Position numbers and translations under genes: made by a program. Under the pieces are notes generated by a model. It was not told where the DNA came from. It did no database searches and saw nothing but the letters and a program-made list of their open reading frames with translations. A stretch of 64,000 nt of DNA from Chromobotia macracanthus (Eukaryota; Chordata; Actinopteri; Cypriniformes; Botiidae): assembly GCA_036877525.1 (NCBI GenBank), contig JAZGTH010000019.1, forward strand, positions 5,460,501 to 5,524,500. Reading direction: 5' to 3'. Position 1 is the stretch's first letter. Each line of letters opens with the position of its first letter. Below, in pieces: positions 41,796 through 56,422 of the stretch.

Positions 41796-42666
41796 CATGT
41801 GTGCACTCCCCCGCAAGGCCCAAGCACACACACACAAAACAAACACCCACACACTCGAAAACGCACACAATTTATCAACCTCCCACACCCTCCTTCTGCG
41901 CTCTCCATTCATTCTGCCAACTCGGATGGCTTCTTCTCTCTCCTTCCTCTTGCTTGTCCTCTCTCCTGCCACTCCTTCCTTGTGCAACACCTTGTCAACA
42001 GTCTTCCTCTTTTGTGATCGCTCACTCTTGCCAGGCACATCTGTACTTCATATGCTGAATGAGCTCTTCTTGAGAGAGAGCCTGGAGCTGATACGGCCTG
42101 TTTATTCTTTTGCATATGAGTGGATAGATTGTTTGTAATATGGTTGTTAACAAGTGGCTTCTGTTTTTCTCTCTCTTTATCTCTGTCTCCTTCTGTTTGT
42201 CTGTCTTAAGTGCGTATTTTATTTTCTCGCACTCTGTAGATGGTGAATTGTGTGAAACCTGTGACGAGCGTGGCCGGGTCAAACAAAATAGAAATTATGA
42301 AAAAATGTAAAAAGAACCATTTATGACAGTTGCGCATACCTCCCACCCCATTTTCTCAAGTAAAAAAATCTTCTTTGTTGCAACAGTGATGTTAGTGGTG
42401 CAGTCAGCACAAAAAATTATATTACAGTATTTTTACAAAAACAAGAATTCAATGAAAGCCAAAATATAAAAGTCCATAAAAGTGCATTTTAATATTGACA
42501 AATTTAGGGAAAATGTATTTTCCATAAAAATAATGGCACAATTTAAAAATTCTTATTTCTTTTTTTGATTTTGGGGTGAAATCTTACGAGAATGTGATTT
42601 TGTGAGAATCCATGCTAGAACCCCAGACTAACTAGAGAGCTGAACCGTAGTTATTCTATAGGGCTA

Positions 42667-42952
<286 letters not shown>

Positions 42953-42999
42953 GGGAGCAGCTGCATACGGGGGCTAGTATCAGGTTCAGACTGACCACT

Positions 43000-45970
43000 G
43001 GGCCTCAACACACACATTCTTGCTATATAAAAACATGCTCAAGTAAACTGCAACACAAAAAAACACTTCTTTCTCTCTCTCTCCTCATACATTACATTAC
43101 AATAAGGAGAGACATCTTTTGTCTCTCTTTATTGTCTCTTAACAGCTCTCTCGGTTCTCCTATCCCCCATCTGCACTGTAGAATCAACATGTTGTGGGAC
43201 TCTGAAACTACTCCTTGTGCAGTAAAATTTAGCCAAGAAGAAGCAAGTTTTACGGAAATGTTTGGTGGAAGCTAAATATACACTTAACGATGCGGTACTG
43301 CAAGAGTTTAGGGGGAAACTCATTTTGTCGGTGACATAATTGACATTCAAGACAGCAGACATGGTGGTTTGGATGTTGTTGACCAACATGACAAAAAACA
43401 TGCCCTGTTTTCTCACACAGGAGTATGGTATAACTAACTTCAAAGTAGCTAACTTAAAACTCCAGTTTCACTTGCTCTTAGTTTATTTAAATGGTTATAA
43501 CGAATAAGAAGTACCTTTGTTTTTGCATGAGCAAATTTGTGACATTTGGACGATCCTTCAGACAAAATGATCAGATTTCCTCGTTTCCACTGAAGCAGAT
43601 AAGATGCTCTTTCGAATGTTTACGCTGATCACACTGAAATTACACGGATCATTGTTTTATCATTTATAATCTAAAAGGTTTTTACAAATGCAACGATTTT
43701 CACTAGTGGTACCAACTTGTTACTGTAGGTAGAACATAAAAAATCTTAAAATCTTTTAATTAGTAGGACGTTGCTTTTATATCATGTTACTTTTCTCAAC
43801 ACAAATTAATTCCCAGTGAATAGATGACTTTTCCGGTGAGTGTTTTTCTGCTGGCATGAGATCTTCCTATTCAAACAGAGGCTCTATTGTCAGGACATGT
43901 GACTCCTAAGGGAAGGAAAAGGTATAAATGAATGTAAAACAAGTTACTGAGTGTCCTGTTTTTTTCCTCCTCCTCTAGCATCCATCTCCTCGGTTAGATA
44001 AATGGGGCCAGACGCTTAGGAATTTGAGAAATCTTATCCGGTGCCAAAACTATTTAAAGGAATATTTTATTAGAGGTTTTTAGAAAAAATACTGTTTCTT
44101 CCTGCTTAAGTTTCTGGCATGTTTTACAGTGGCCAGACATCAAAAACAGGCACTGATAGTTTTTATTTACCGTATTGATTTCACGGCTAAAATCACACAA
44201 AAAAATATCACTATGTTTAAAAAAATACAAACAAATTTATTTTTGCCTCTGAGTATTCGAGTTCCTACCTGGTCTGCAATTTGTTTTGCTGGAGGCCCCA
44301 GATATTGGCAACCCACCAAAATTGTGCCAAACACCAAACTTGTGTCACGCAAACATAAACTAAATGTCTGTAGAACCAAACCTCAGCTGTATATAACAAC
44401 TGTTTTACAAATAAATGTCTGTTTGTTAGCCAGCTTTGACGCTGACTGTGTTGTGCTCATATTTCACTACTCGTTCTAACGGTGACAGCACATTGATTCT
44501 CTAACTAAAGAATGATGGATTGCGGTTACATGAGGGTCAACTGGTTCCTTATTAAACCTGATGAGCTGCTGCTGTTGTTATTATTAAAAGTAGCTGCTTA
44601 GTCTCCAGTTAACAGTTTCGTTGTTGAAGAGCACCTGAATTTGGTGAAAAGTTTTAAAAATGTGCATCCTCTATATAAATATATATGTATATTTGCCCTC
44701 TTTACCTAAGGTCATTCATTTTGGCGTTTAATGAGAGCAGATTGCTTCCTTGATTCATGTGTAATGAACATTGTTAACACTAGCCAGGATGTTTAACATT
44801 GTTTTCTATGTTTTCTATACACACAATTAGCGCGAAACGCCGCTTTCACGTCACATCAGAATGATTGTATTGGAGATGAGGGAACATGAACACTTTTAGC
44901 AGGAAACTTAGGATTGTATTGCGACTTTGTGAGTTGGGGCTTGTCAGTTAAAAAATCATGACTTAATTGCTTACCCAACTACATTTCCCATCATACTCTG
45001 TGGCAGGACAAGAAAAACGAAATATGTAGCCATAGCATCAATTACACACCTAATGCGCATCCTTTGCTCTTTAGCTGTGTTAGCTTTAATGAAATAAAGC
45101 TTTCGTCTTTGTTAGGAACTGAAAAGGAGGAGAAATATATAACATTTCTCAATGCGTAAACAGAAACCTCCCAGGAGGACACTGGTGCCAGCAAAAGTCA
45201 CTTAGTTTAGTGAAATTTTTAAAATGGCTTCCTTGTGGTAAGCCATTACGGTTCTGATTGACAGTGCTGTGTGCTGGTGGCTCGACTTATCATTCAGCGC
45301 TGTGGGGGGAAAATGCAACTGCTGCCGTTACCAAGCCAGTCAAAGCAGAGTATAATGATACACCTCAGAATGAATTATAATGTCACCCATGAGCTTGACT
45401 GAGGTTTGGAAGGAAACGCAGACAGTTTTTTAGACAGGTGCTCTTATTATGCATGTGTTTGTGAAAAGATACATCTGTTTGATCATTCGTAAGTGGCTAT
45501 ATATATGAAACCTTTATTGCTGTTTAGACGATTTTGTCCTTTTGTGTAAAGCTCATATAGTCTTATTAAGAGCTAAGTGCTTTATAAAAAACAAAGCGGG
45601 GTTTGTTAGCCTTGTTGGGGAATGGTATTTTACATAAAAATCTAATTTAAACCTATTAAGAGGTGGCTTTCAATTTACATGTGTGCATAAATATTGTTAT
45701 AGGATTAGAGCTTCGCTGGGAGCTCAGAATTACAGTTCACCGCTCGGCTCCTTATTACCACTGCAGTAGGGGATGTGATGACAGAAATAGTGCACTGTGG
45801 AGACATTTCAGTATCTCAGAATGGAATCAGCCACACACATACATACAGGCTGGCATAGAAAATATATACAAACACAAGCTGTATTCTAACAGTGATTAAG
45901 GTGAAATTGAGAAAGACTGGGAAGGACAGAGGATGAGATTGTATGTCTGAGAAAGACTAAGACATACTAA
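43000..45970. other. Unique-looking DNA without a gene
   Basis: No exon or domain was recognised. The stretch has few simple repeats and a balanced composition, notably 44700-45400. It contains AACTACATTTCCCATCATACTCTG-like sequence at about 44980-45001, resembling the ZNF143/SBS motif. It might hold conserved regulatory DNA, but nothing in the window alone proves this. Confidence 0.35.
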
Positions 45971-45973
45971 GAG

Positions 45974-45979
<6 letters not shown>

Positions 45980-46010
<31 letters not shown>
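45980..46010. repeat. (GA)n microsatellite
   Basis: Perfect AG run. Confidence 0.93.
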
Positions 46011-46012
<2 letters not shown>

Positions 46013-46249
46013 TCGTGTGTTTGGCTGGATGTGAGGTGGTCTTGGGCAATACAGATAGACATTACAGACAAACACCCAGAGAACTCGCCTCATCTACCCC
46101 TCATCTACCCCTCTCTCACTTTCCCCCCTCCCTCATGTCGATACTCCTGTTACCATACCAACACAGCGCTCCGCTTCAGGACCCTGCTTGGACTCAAAAC
46201 ACTAACAGCAAACTGTAAATATAATGCTGTAGAAGAGTTAACTATGATT

Positions 46250-46700
46250 TAGTATACTAGTAGCATAGTAAACGTATAGACTACACTAGTGGAAACTGAT
46301 CTGTACGCTAATGAAAGGGCTACACTGAGGACTACATTACTGTGCATGTGTACACTACTTGTAAAATAGAGATTTATGCTACACAAATAAAGAGCAATAG
46401 TGCAATTAACTAGTATATACAATGCAGAAGTACATACACTAGAAAGTGTAATATAGAAGTGTACACCATTAATAAACAGAATGAGTATGTGTACACTAAT
46501 AAATAAACAATGAGGTGTACACTACACTAAATAATACAAAATGAAGTGTACACTACAATAATAAACAGAATGAGTATGTGTACGCTATACTAATAAATAC
46601 AAAATAGATCTTTACATTACAATATTACATGTACTGTAAAAGTATACACTATGTATACTATGTGAATGCAATATAAAGGTGTACAGTACAGTACAGTACA
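46250..46700. repeat. Degenerate minisatellite with GTGTACACTACAC / AATAAACAGAATGA units
   Basis: Motifs GTGTACACTA, AATAAACAGAATGAGTATGT, ACAAAATGAAGTGTACACTA and CAGTACAGTACAGTACAG recur with about 30-45 bp spacing. The array ends in a GTACA run at 46681-46700. There is no coding potential. Confidence 0.75.
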
Positions 46701-47041
46701 GTTGAGCAACTAACTAATTATTCCTGATAAGCTGATCATCACAGCCAAAGACAAAATCATAATGACTGACGGATTCACGGTTGTACATCCCCCCACACAC
46801 ACACTCAGCAGGGCTGCCTCTAGAAAAGAGTCAGTGAGCTGAACACACAATCAAGTGAACAGCAGGGAGTTTGTGAGGAGAGAAACTACCACTGCTTCCC
46901 TGAGAGGGACCCTTCACTGGAATTAGCTTCAGCTTCATGAGAAAACCTGACCGAAAACAGTGGTTACAATAATGCCACAGGCACTTGTTCTCTTTCAAAA
47001 CACGTGCGTGTACAGTATGCACGGGGCATCTGTTCTGTCAC

Positions 47042-47925
47042 CCCGTTCTAAAACCTATAGGTGGAATATTTTAAGACATCACAGGTGCCCTACTGGCGTA
47101 AACAGCCAAATTCTACGCTACCGTAATGTGTGTCTTTCATGAAGACGGCAATCCCATAATGCATTGCGTGAACTCAGTGAAAAAAAAACAAGATGGTGGA
47201 CAAACAGATAAGTGTTGTCCCTAAATATACTTAAAAGTATTGATAACAGAAAGTTCAATTTATCAAACCTGTTACCATGTTTGTGTACTGTACATCTTAA
47301 CTAAGGCTTTGGTCCCAATTGACAGCATTGGCTGGGCATTGTATATCCCCTTTCCACATCTGCACTGATATTTTTTTCATTTTACGTGTGAAACATATGA
47401 AAGCCCTTGTGCTAATGTTAGCAAAGTTGTGCATGGAAAAAGAAGAAACAAAGTGTCTGGACTCTTGCAAACTGTTCGGGCAGAAGAGGTCATGGACTGC
47501 TGATTCTTCAAAGCAAACTTGATGGAATTTGGAACATTACCAAGACATTTATATTGCGTAAACTAGTATCAACGTTTTTCATTATTCTCATTCAACATTA
47601 TTGTCTCTGTTATACACAAACACACAACTAAACCAGCAATTGCTGTGCTTCAGCTAGTTCTTCATTAGAGAGCTGTTGTAAAAGCAGTCACACTGCAGAA
47701 CTACAAACATTTCCCTTAGAAGCAAAAACTGATCTCAAAGTCAGTTACAACACAACATACTAAACGATTTTGTTCTACAACAAAAGTTTATTATGCTCTA
47801 CAACAACAAATTTGTATGATCCTGAAATTTTGTTGCAGACAACATAATCTTGCAGTCGCTTTAGAGGGCAGCCACCTATGTAGGCAGTTGACAGCTAGGC
47901 AGCTCACTAGGTTTTGGAACACATC
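47042..47925. mobile_element. Possible non-autonomous DNA element with terminal inverted repeats
   Basis: The left end GTTCTAAAACCTATAGGTGG (about 47045) is an imperfect inverted match to the right end CTAGGTTTTGGAAC (about 47910-47923). The internal GGCAATCCCATAATGCATTG (about 47147-47166) is the complement of the centre of the element at 33247-33570. No transposase frame is seen. Confidence 0.35.
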
Positions 47926-48471
47926 CCATGTGTGTTTTCCTGTAAACAGACATTACAGTGTGTGTTACACACATTTACACTAAATCAGCCACTCTAGATT
48001 GTCTGTACACACACACACACACATATTCCTTGCAGTATTTCTCCTGAAGGCGTACGAAAAGGAGGAGACAGCAGGACAACAGGACAAAGAAAAGCCAAGA
48101 GGGGCAAAAAAAGGAGAACAGGAACTAAAGGAAGGGGAGAGGAGGAACGTCGGCCAGACCCCCCATTCCCCCCAACCCCCGGGTGAAAGGAATGTGGAAT
48201 GAGTCTCAAGGGGTGGGGGTATAGTGTGGATGTAAACACTGTTTATGTGTGTGTGTTGCTGTATTAGTGTATTTAAATGTTTGTGCACAGCGTAATGGGT
48301 TTGAGTGCGTTGTGGGTTAGGGCTGTATGTTGTGTGTGTGCTGGTGTATTTTGAGAAAAGGGGGCTCTTTAGGTAGGCCAGCTGTAAGGAACAGCTCCCG
48401 TCTCTGATGACAGCATTGGGCCAATGAGGTGATTTTATCATGCATGGAAAAGTACCAGCTCCATTTACATT

Positions 48472-48602
48472 TCCTGCAGCTCAAATGGTAGATCATAGCA
48501 CCAGCAACACCAAGGTTGTGGGTTTGATTCCCAGAGAACGTATTGAAAACATATAGTTTGAATGCATTATGAGGTGAAGTGTTTGCCAAAAGGGTAAATG
48601 TT
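48472..48602 (+). mobile_element. Diverged tRNA-derived SINE
   Basis: A head (TGCAGCTCAAATGGTAGATC) with a weak A box is followed by GGTTGTGGGTTTGATTCCCA (B box GGTTTGATTCC), then a tail reading AAGTGTTTGCCAAAAGGGTA AATG. It is older and more mutated than the copy at 26648. Confidence 0.7.
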
Positions 48603-49063
48603 ACGATTCCAACACTTTGTCTGTCTGTGTTAAGCTTTTTACATTTAGTTGTGCTTGCGACACAGCGGTATGTATAAATACAAACCAAAAAAATAATAGG
48701 TGAACTATAATTATGCTAACATGCTATTGCAACTCTCTGTAAGGTCTGTCAGGATTCGAAACAGGCACTCTGTGTAGTTGCATGGCTTTGGAGGCGATAA
48801 GTTCTCATTTAAAGTGACATTTAGAACATTAATTGCAGAGAAAACCCCTCTGGAAGAACCTGGGGCAGAACATGAGGAGATGTCATGCTCACGGCAACAA
48901 TGATGACAGAATAGGACTAATTCATGGCAATGCTTCTCAGTTCTTGGGTCAACCGTAATTGAGCTTCAGCACACAACTTCTGAATCTCACAGCTCACATC
49001 CTGAACTTTCTTGATCAGGAACCTAAAGAGTTCATTTAACTTTGTCTTAAAGAGATTGTTTAA

Positions 49064-49445
49064 AGGAATAATTCACCCGGAGATTAAAACACTGTCATCG
49101 TTTACTTACGCTTTTCTCTCTTTCATGGATCACAAAATGAGGTATTTAGCAGAGCTGCTGTTTTCCATATGCTGACAAGGGGCCAGGCTCTACGTACCAC
49201 AAAGGTAGTTTGTAAGTCATCAGAAGTCTTCACCCGTTTCTGTGAGGAACATACATTTACATTTATCAGGATTTAAATAATAAATATTTAACCCATTGTA
49301 TAGTTTTACAAGTTAAGCATCAAAGACCTCAAACAGCCAATCGGTGCGATGCCTTTTGAACTGAATATAGTCACAAATAATATTTGAGTGTTACGGATGT
49401 GAGTAAATGATGACAGAATTGTCATTTTCGGGTTCATTTCATCTG
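49064..49445. mobile_element. Foldback-type element with about 40-bp inverted ends
   Basis: The left end AATTCACCCGGAGATTAAAA, continuing CACTGTCATCGTTTACTTAC, pairs with the right end GAGTAAATGATGACAGAATT, continuing GTCATTTTCGGGTTCATTTC, read in reverse complement. The middle is not related to the shorter family member at 3970-4180. Confidence 0.6.
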
Positions 49446-52400
49446 TTATGTTGCTGATGTGAACGCACATCCACTGGAATCTTCTACACAACCTGCAAGA
49501 TTTCACCTTACTAGGAAACACTTTGTTGAATGAATTAAACTCATTTGTCCACATAACAGGCTGCATACAGCCTCACTGTTATGTTATAGCATATTGCTGG
49601 AGGTGGACTCTGTACATCTGCTGGTCTAGGGAGGCAGAGACCCTTAGGCAAGGTTGAATCAAGGTACTGGGCTGAATTTAAACAGGGAGAGACAAACTGA
49701 AGGTGACAATTCGGAACTGTATGTTACTATACTACTAAGTGTTGTTGATAAATAGTGGTACACATTTGTGGTTTTGATGTTATTTGTGGCAGCACTAAGT
49801 TGTAGAAAATAACTGTGTGTTTGAGTGAGTGCCTTGCCTTTCTTGTGTGTATGTGTGTGATATTTTTAGTTTGTTCCCTTGCTGAGAGGGTGTGCTGCTG
49901 GAACACTATGCTTTTGTCTGTCGGAAACAAGCTCCGGTGGCACAACTTCCTCAGAGCAGACAAATTAAAAGAGGTTTCCTAGAAAGACCTATGAGTTACA
50001 TGGAATTTACAGGTTGGGAAAAATAAAACAACACTGACATTTATTCTTTTAGCATGCGTTTTAATCCACAGCAATTCACGAAGAGACAGAGCATTTAACA
50101 GCCCTAAGAACTAACAAGCCTAGTCTACAAAGCTACATTTACAAGTGGGAATCGTTCCTAGACATACTGTATTTCTGTTATACATCTTTATACATACATA
50201 ATAACAAACAAAAGTCTAGATTTAAACTTACAAACAACAAGAATTCATTATTTTACTTTTATAAATATGGAAAACAAATTTAATAAACCAAGGCAGGAAA
50301 AATAATGCTAACCAGTAATATTACAGTCTACTTTTTACAATCCATTTAAAGCTAGTAAATAAAATCAAGTCCCATTCTACATGATTTACCAATGAATATT
50401 CAACGCCACATTACACATTAAATGCCTTGCAAATGCCACTTCTTGTCTTGAAGTTACCTGGTTTTGAACTTAATAGAGAAGAACTTCTCTCTTAAGGTCA
50501 GAGTGAGTGGACAACCTCTATCAGCACTGATGGAACAGCATGTTGTATCCACACAAGGCCACTCCAAGCTTGTAAGAATTAACCTTCAACCTCATTTCCC
50601 GTCCTCGTTTATGACAGTTAATTACAAGGACCTGGCCAAGATCTCCCCATTGTCTGTGTTAGGGGCATGGTTAGACCGTCAACTAAACGAACACTTAGCC
50701 ATTCACAGCCATGCCAGCGTGGCCCTTAAACACACTGACGACTGAGGTAATAATGCTTCCATTTACATCCCAGAGGTCTACAGACCGCTGACCCCAACTG
50801 ATGCTGTGAACTACAACTCTCATTCATTTGCCCGTCTCCCTGGCTACAGAAGCTCCACCCACACAGGGAGTTCCAGCCACACAGATGGCTCCCTGATGGC
50901 CTGTTTACATCTTATTTGCATACAGAAATCTCTTCGTCACTTGCCACTGTCACAACAGATGATTGCGTCCGAGCTTCAAGTGCCAAAGAAGTCTGCAGGG
51001 GTGCTGTTCCCTCTGTATGTCTCAAAACCCGCAAGACATTCAGCTCAAACATTTACTAAAAGCTGTTTTTCTCATTGTTAGTAGAACGGCATCCTTTGCC
51101 AGAGACAAGCATGTGCATGGCTGTGTAAATGTTATGGCAGCTGTTGTTATTTGTGTCTGTGTATATAAGTAAACCAGGACGTATATAAACTGTGTCAATA
51201 TGGCTGCATATAGGTGAAGAGGTTTCATTGGATGGTATTGATATTTTTAATTATACATCTCTCCTTAAAATAGCAGCACAATGGCTTTTACTCTATAACA
51301 GCTGCTGCAGACTTGAGAGAGAAGAAACTTCATTGATATTCAAACCGCCGTTTATCATGGGGACTGAGACCTGCCAAAGAGAAAGAAAAGAGCAGGAGTA
51401 AAGGAGCACTATTCATTACATGTGCTTGCGAAAACATTTTTGCTTTCATGCAATACATAACTTGGGTTCAAATAAATGTTTTTAACATTTTAACTAATAG
51501 TTTGAAGTTCACTTATATTGTTAGTCAAGCTATATTGCTACAATTGATTTTCTCTTTCTCTCTCACTGGCTGGCTGTTTGTGTTACTGCACCTTTAAAGA
51601 AATAGATAAATTATTTTTTGCTACTTAACCCACGTCATTCTAAATCTGTTATTTTTCCCACTGAACACAAAATCTTTTTTTAAATATCGTTTTGTTTGTT
51701 TATAAACGTTTTCTTCCTTACAGCAACAGTTGTGACTGCTAAAACACAACAAACACCATAGAAATATTTTAAATGTAATCAGTATATATAACCTCTGAAA
51801 TATGATAGATCTGTGAGACGAACAGACTTGAACTCTGGTCACTGTACACTGAAAATCTGCTAACATATATGCAATATACATAAGATTGTGTGTATACTGA
51901 TATACTTTGCTTTTCTGTGCTGGAATAAGCCGGAGTGAATATGCTTTTAAGAGTTTCTGGTTATGCTGTGGGCCTGACATTATGTGTGTTATTGTATGTG
52001 CTCTGGCGACGCTCCAAGCGACTCGAAGAGGCCCAGCAGAGCGCAGACTGTTACAGAGTGCTTGGGAAAAATCTCACAATCTCGCTCTTCTACCAGTGCT
52101 CTTAAACATAAACTTCTTTAGAACTGAAGGAAAGTCCAGCATTTCCCAAAACTCTGAATCCAGACTGCTGTTTATGTGCCCCTCACATGCCATTATTCCT
52201 CACTCTTTGATTGGCAGGTGTTGGCTTAGACCTTAGAATGTTTCACAAGCTCATTGTGGGGTAACGACTTCTGATTGTGATGGATGGAAGCCAGTGTTTA
52301 AGCCAAAAGAATGTAGGCTAATGACTGCGCTCCTCAATTATTTATGAGACTCAATGCGCTCGGTCTGCGCAGCATTATAGATATCTTACTGACTGGCTGG

Positions 52401-52589
52401 CCTGATGACCTAGTGACTCACTGGCAGCCGTGCTGACTGGCCCAGTTGCCAGGACTTGCTGAGTCACGCTGCCTGTAGCCGGTCTGGAGACGCTCTCGAG
52501 AGCTGGTTCTAGATCTGTGGAGAGGCTCCTACACTCATTCTAATGTGTATTGATGTATATTTGGGTTTCACTGATTCATCCTTTTTCTG

Positions 52590-52730
52590 AGCATGCTTTA
52601 AAGATCTGTAAAATGGTTTGATGATTGCAGTTTTCTTTCCTATGTTGACATATCTGGGGCAGGACATATTGAACAGCTTGGCCCTTTTGTAAAACAACAG
52701 CCAGAAAATAGCCAATAGCCCTTTGTTTGC
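52590..52730 (+). repeat. Dispersed repeat, copy 2 (see 35055-35182)
   Basis: CTTTAAAGATCTGTAAAATG, GTTTGATGATTGCAGTTTTC, TTGACATATC and AAATAGCCAATAGCCCTTTG keep the order seen in copy 1. This copy has an extra segment in the middle (GGGGCAGGACATATTGAACA). Confidence 0.6.
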
Positions 52731-55700
52731 ATTACATTGCTTGTACTATGGTTTAAAAAATGAGGACTTTTTTAAATAAAAAATATTTGGCAGATGTCAA
52801 ATCGAATGTCAAATCTGAAATCTATATGTGACGCATCTTGAAGTGCCCTACACTTAAAAGTACACAGATCTGAACATTTGAACAAATGCAGCAGAACAGA
52901 TAATTAGTGAATAATTTCTTAAGTCAGTCAGTCTTTTCCTCACACAAAGCTATCACACAACATTTGGCATGTACTGCACAGGTCAGCTACTTATGGTGTT
53001 TATTGTCCTTTCTGGAGCATGACAAATTTACTTGCATTGTATGGGTAAGAGCAGTGTCATAATTCTGCTCAAGTTCTCCAAACCCATAAAAGGTTGGAAG
53101 GACATGATAATGAGTGAAGAGTTTGCTCAAAGACACACAAATTGCAGGCCCAGATCTTTAACCACTAAAAAAAAATCCAACTCATTAGAACTAGCATTAG
53201 GTCCAGGAATACATCAAGAGACACCAATTACAAAACTGAAGCTCTCTAAGCCGGGTGCATGTTTCTGAATGAGGGAAAAGATGTGGGCACAAATGTGTTG
53301 TTGAGTGAAGAAAACCTCAGTCTGTTTAGCAAACACCACAATGGCCTCCTTAGCCGCCCTGACAACCACAAACCGCTGCTATATTTCAGTAAACACCCAC
53401 TGAGACTCAAACAATCAAACATAATGAAAGACAATAGCTAACGTGAGAAAGAAGCAAAAAGATGCAATAGAAACAGTTTGTTAAAGTGTGTATCTGTTCA
53501 TACAATTACAAATGTATTGGATTTGTGTTGGAGGTGTGTCTGAAAGCAGATACCAAAACACAGGGACACCTGTGTCTTAAATGTGGCATAGGGGCTGGTG
53601 TGCAGGTAAGCTGTGTGTCCTAGAATCCACCTCCATAACCACATAATGACTGGATACCTGTCTGAACAGATGACATATATAAACCCCCCTTTCAACACAG
53701 CCTTGGTGGTCTAGTCCTCACCTTCCAGTACAGACAAGCACATCCATTTCTGATAGAGGGGCTGTGAGATAAGATCTCATGGCTTAGGCAAAGGCCAAGA
53801 GGGACTTGTGTGGGTGTTGGAATGCTACGGCTGTTTGGATATCGGCCATAGTCAAAAACTACTGAAACTTCTGCTATGCTACAAGAAAACCGGTATTTAA
53901 ATGGCATGTATGGCAATCCCAGAAGCTTCAATTTCAAATATTACCAGTGAGCTTTTGGGGCTTGGGCCCAAATGTTTTTGTAAAGCTCTGACTGTTTTAT
54001 GCCTGGTCATTTTTGTCACTAATAATGGAATACTGCTCTACACTACGGACATAATATCTTTTGACTTTTGGCATAAAGCCTGGCACACACTGTAGCTTTC
54101 AATATGTAATATATAGTAACATATATATGCGACATATAGTATATGCAACATATAGTTAAATGAGTGGAAGCTGGTTTAAATTGTCACAGACTGCTATTTT
54201 GCAGACAATGGTGGAAAAATCTGTTGGAATTGTGTTGATGTTGGTCAACGTTTCCCTCTATCCAAAAATCACTAGGGGCAAATGGACAAGTTGCAGGTCA
54301 GTCTTAAACCTGCATCACCCACATACGCACTGGCCTATGTTGTTAGCCGCTGCACCATGGCTCCAATCTCTTACATAGACTTTATGTCACAGACCAATGC
54401 TGAATAAATGTTGTGTTTATGTAGCACTCTAGTGTTGCTCTTGAGTAGTGTTTACCAGGAATAGTGGCAAATGTTTTCTCTTACACTGACAGAGTGTGCA
54501 GCACACAGAGGAATGAGATGGGGGTTGAATAAAAAGAGGGTGGAGTGGCAAGAAGGAAATAAACATAAGAGAGAGAGACAGAGAAAGAGTGGAGATGGAC
54601 AGCAACCAAACTATGCACGCCGCCAAAAATCATAAAAATAAATTAAATAGAGGAGTCTCCCAGCGAAGGAAGTTTGTTTTGCAGGGACGATCGTGCAGCA
54701 AATTCAAAAGATCTTCTGTTCTGTCGGGAGGGAATTGTTGACTAGAGATGAATGATGGCTCTCTTATGCTGGGCGCTGTATGCAAAAAAACTGCATATTT
54801 TACTTTTGAACATATTAATATACAATTTAGACAATAGAATACATTATGGTGCTTGATTTAATTTGTCTGGTATTAAGTGGCGTGTTGATGGCATGTTAAC
54901 TGATGTCATTTATGCAGGTGAAGCAGCTGTGGTTGATATTTGGCCCTGTTAGCTCAGGAATGAGAGTGAATGAGAGCAAAATAAGCAGAACACCAGTCTC
55001 AGTAACTAGGGAATCAAAAGTCCAAGTTCACAACTGCATGTTGTCTCTAGCAATGCTTTTGGGTGTTGGTTTTAAATACGTAGTTCAAACCTGTTTTAAA
55101 TGAGAATGTTTTTGTGGCTTCAGTCCTCCAAACTAGCATTCCAATATCATCATATTTTAGCTGCTGTGTAATCAAGTAAACAGTTTTATATTTCATTCTG
55201 TCCTTCAAATTGCTATTACTGTTTAAATTTTGCTAAAACATTTTGAGAAGCTTGTGAATCATAACCAGTTCCCCTGTTGTCTTCTCACCAGAACATCTCA
55301 TGTCACTCTCTTTTGAGTGAAGACTTTGACAGCTGGAGTTGGAACAGCGCTCTGCGTTTGTACTCTTTTATTCAATCAGATGTAACCAGACGACACTTGA
55401 TGGTTAAACAGGGAAAACACAATGGCTTCTAAATCCTGATTCCAAAAGTTCACCTTTAACATCGCCATTGAATTGATTAAACTGATCTCAGGTTAACAGC
55501 ACAGTCCACAACATACTCTACACATGTGCATATGCGCAGATGTTTCTAGCTACACAAGCTCAATCTTACGTGTTATGGTGAAATAGATATATGGAGGGAG
55601 TGGCTTGTTTTTTCCACTGGCAATCTTTGCCTACGGAAAAGAAGGAATTTCAAAGCTTGCAGCAGGAAATGGTTAATGGCTCTTGTTCAGCCCAAGCCGT

Positions 55701-56422
55701 CAGACTTACATCATCAGAGAAGTTTTGAGATTTTGATTAAAAATTACGAGGGCACATAAATTAAAAAAAATAATGACAAGCACGGAAAAGTAAAAGTAAG
55801 AATACAATATTTTAATTTCATGTTGACTTAACTGTTAAATAAGTTTACGGCTAGCTACAGGAATAATCATGGCACATCTAACATGGTTAAATTATACAGA
55901 CATTTGAAGGCAACTTTATGTCCCTCTTGAAATTCACTAGGGCTGTACAATTGCAGTGTGTTGGCTACGCTTTTTGCATATTTTGCGTACAGTTTTTGCA
56001 CCCAAAAGGCAACTTTGACCACCACCCACAGCAAGACACTGAGTCATACAAAGAAATACATTCTACAGTTCAGTTTACCAAGACAATTTCATATTTACTA
56101 TAAGAATTCAGTTCAGCACGCCCAAGTATGTAAACAGTGTCTTCTGTCTCATGTGGCAAAGAGGTTAAAGCTTCATACTCAAAGACTGTCATGTTTTTCT
56201 CACCTGGAAGAGAGTTAATACATTTTTCGTCTATCAGCAGGGAAGCACTGTTTGTACATATCACCACGGGAGAAAAAGCAAAGGATTGTCTGTTTTCCCC
56301 CTTTGTATCCTGGAGGGACCCAGTTCGGGACTCAGCAGCGAGTAAAAAGCAATTGCTACCATCATGGGGAATTGAGTACACTGCGGGAAGGAAAGAGAAT
56401 CTTACGCTGTTGTTTTAAGCTG

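Larger units (their letters stand above)
48603..56420. other. Gene-poor interval, no supported gene
   Basis: No exon chain or domain was recognised. The stretch contains one more foldback-type element, the second copy of the 35-kb repeat, and AT-rich unique DNA. The open frame on plus at 50464-50745 (93 codons) has no known domain and is not flanked by clear gene signals. Confidence 0.5.

Noticed and set aside
47980..48441. 153-codon minus-strand frame rich in Ser, Thr and Pro
   Set aside because: It arises from ACAC- and CCCC-rich low-complexity DNA and overlaps no splice signals.
50464..50745. 93-codon plus-strand frame (MNLIEKNFSLKVRVSGQPLS...)
   Set aside because: No recognisable domain, no splice or promoter context, and its length is not unusual for chance in 64 kb.
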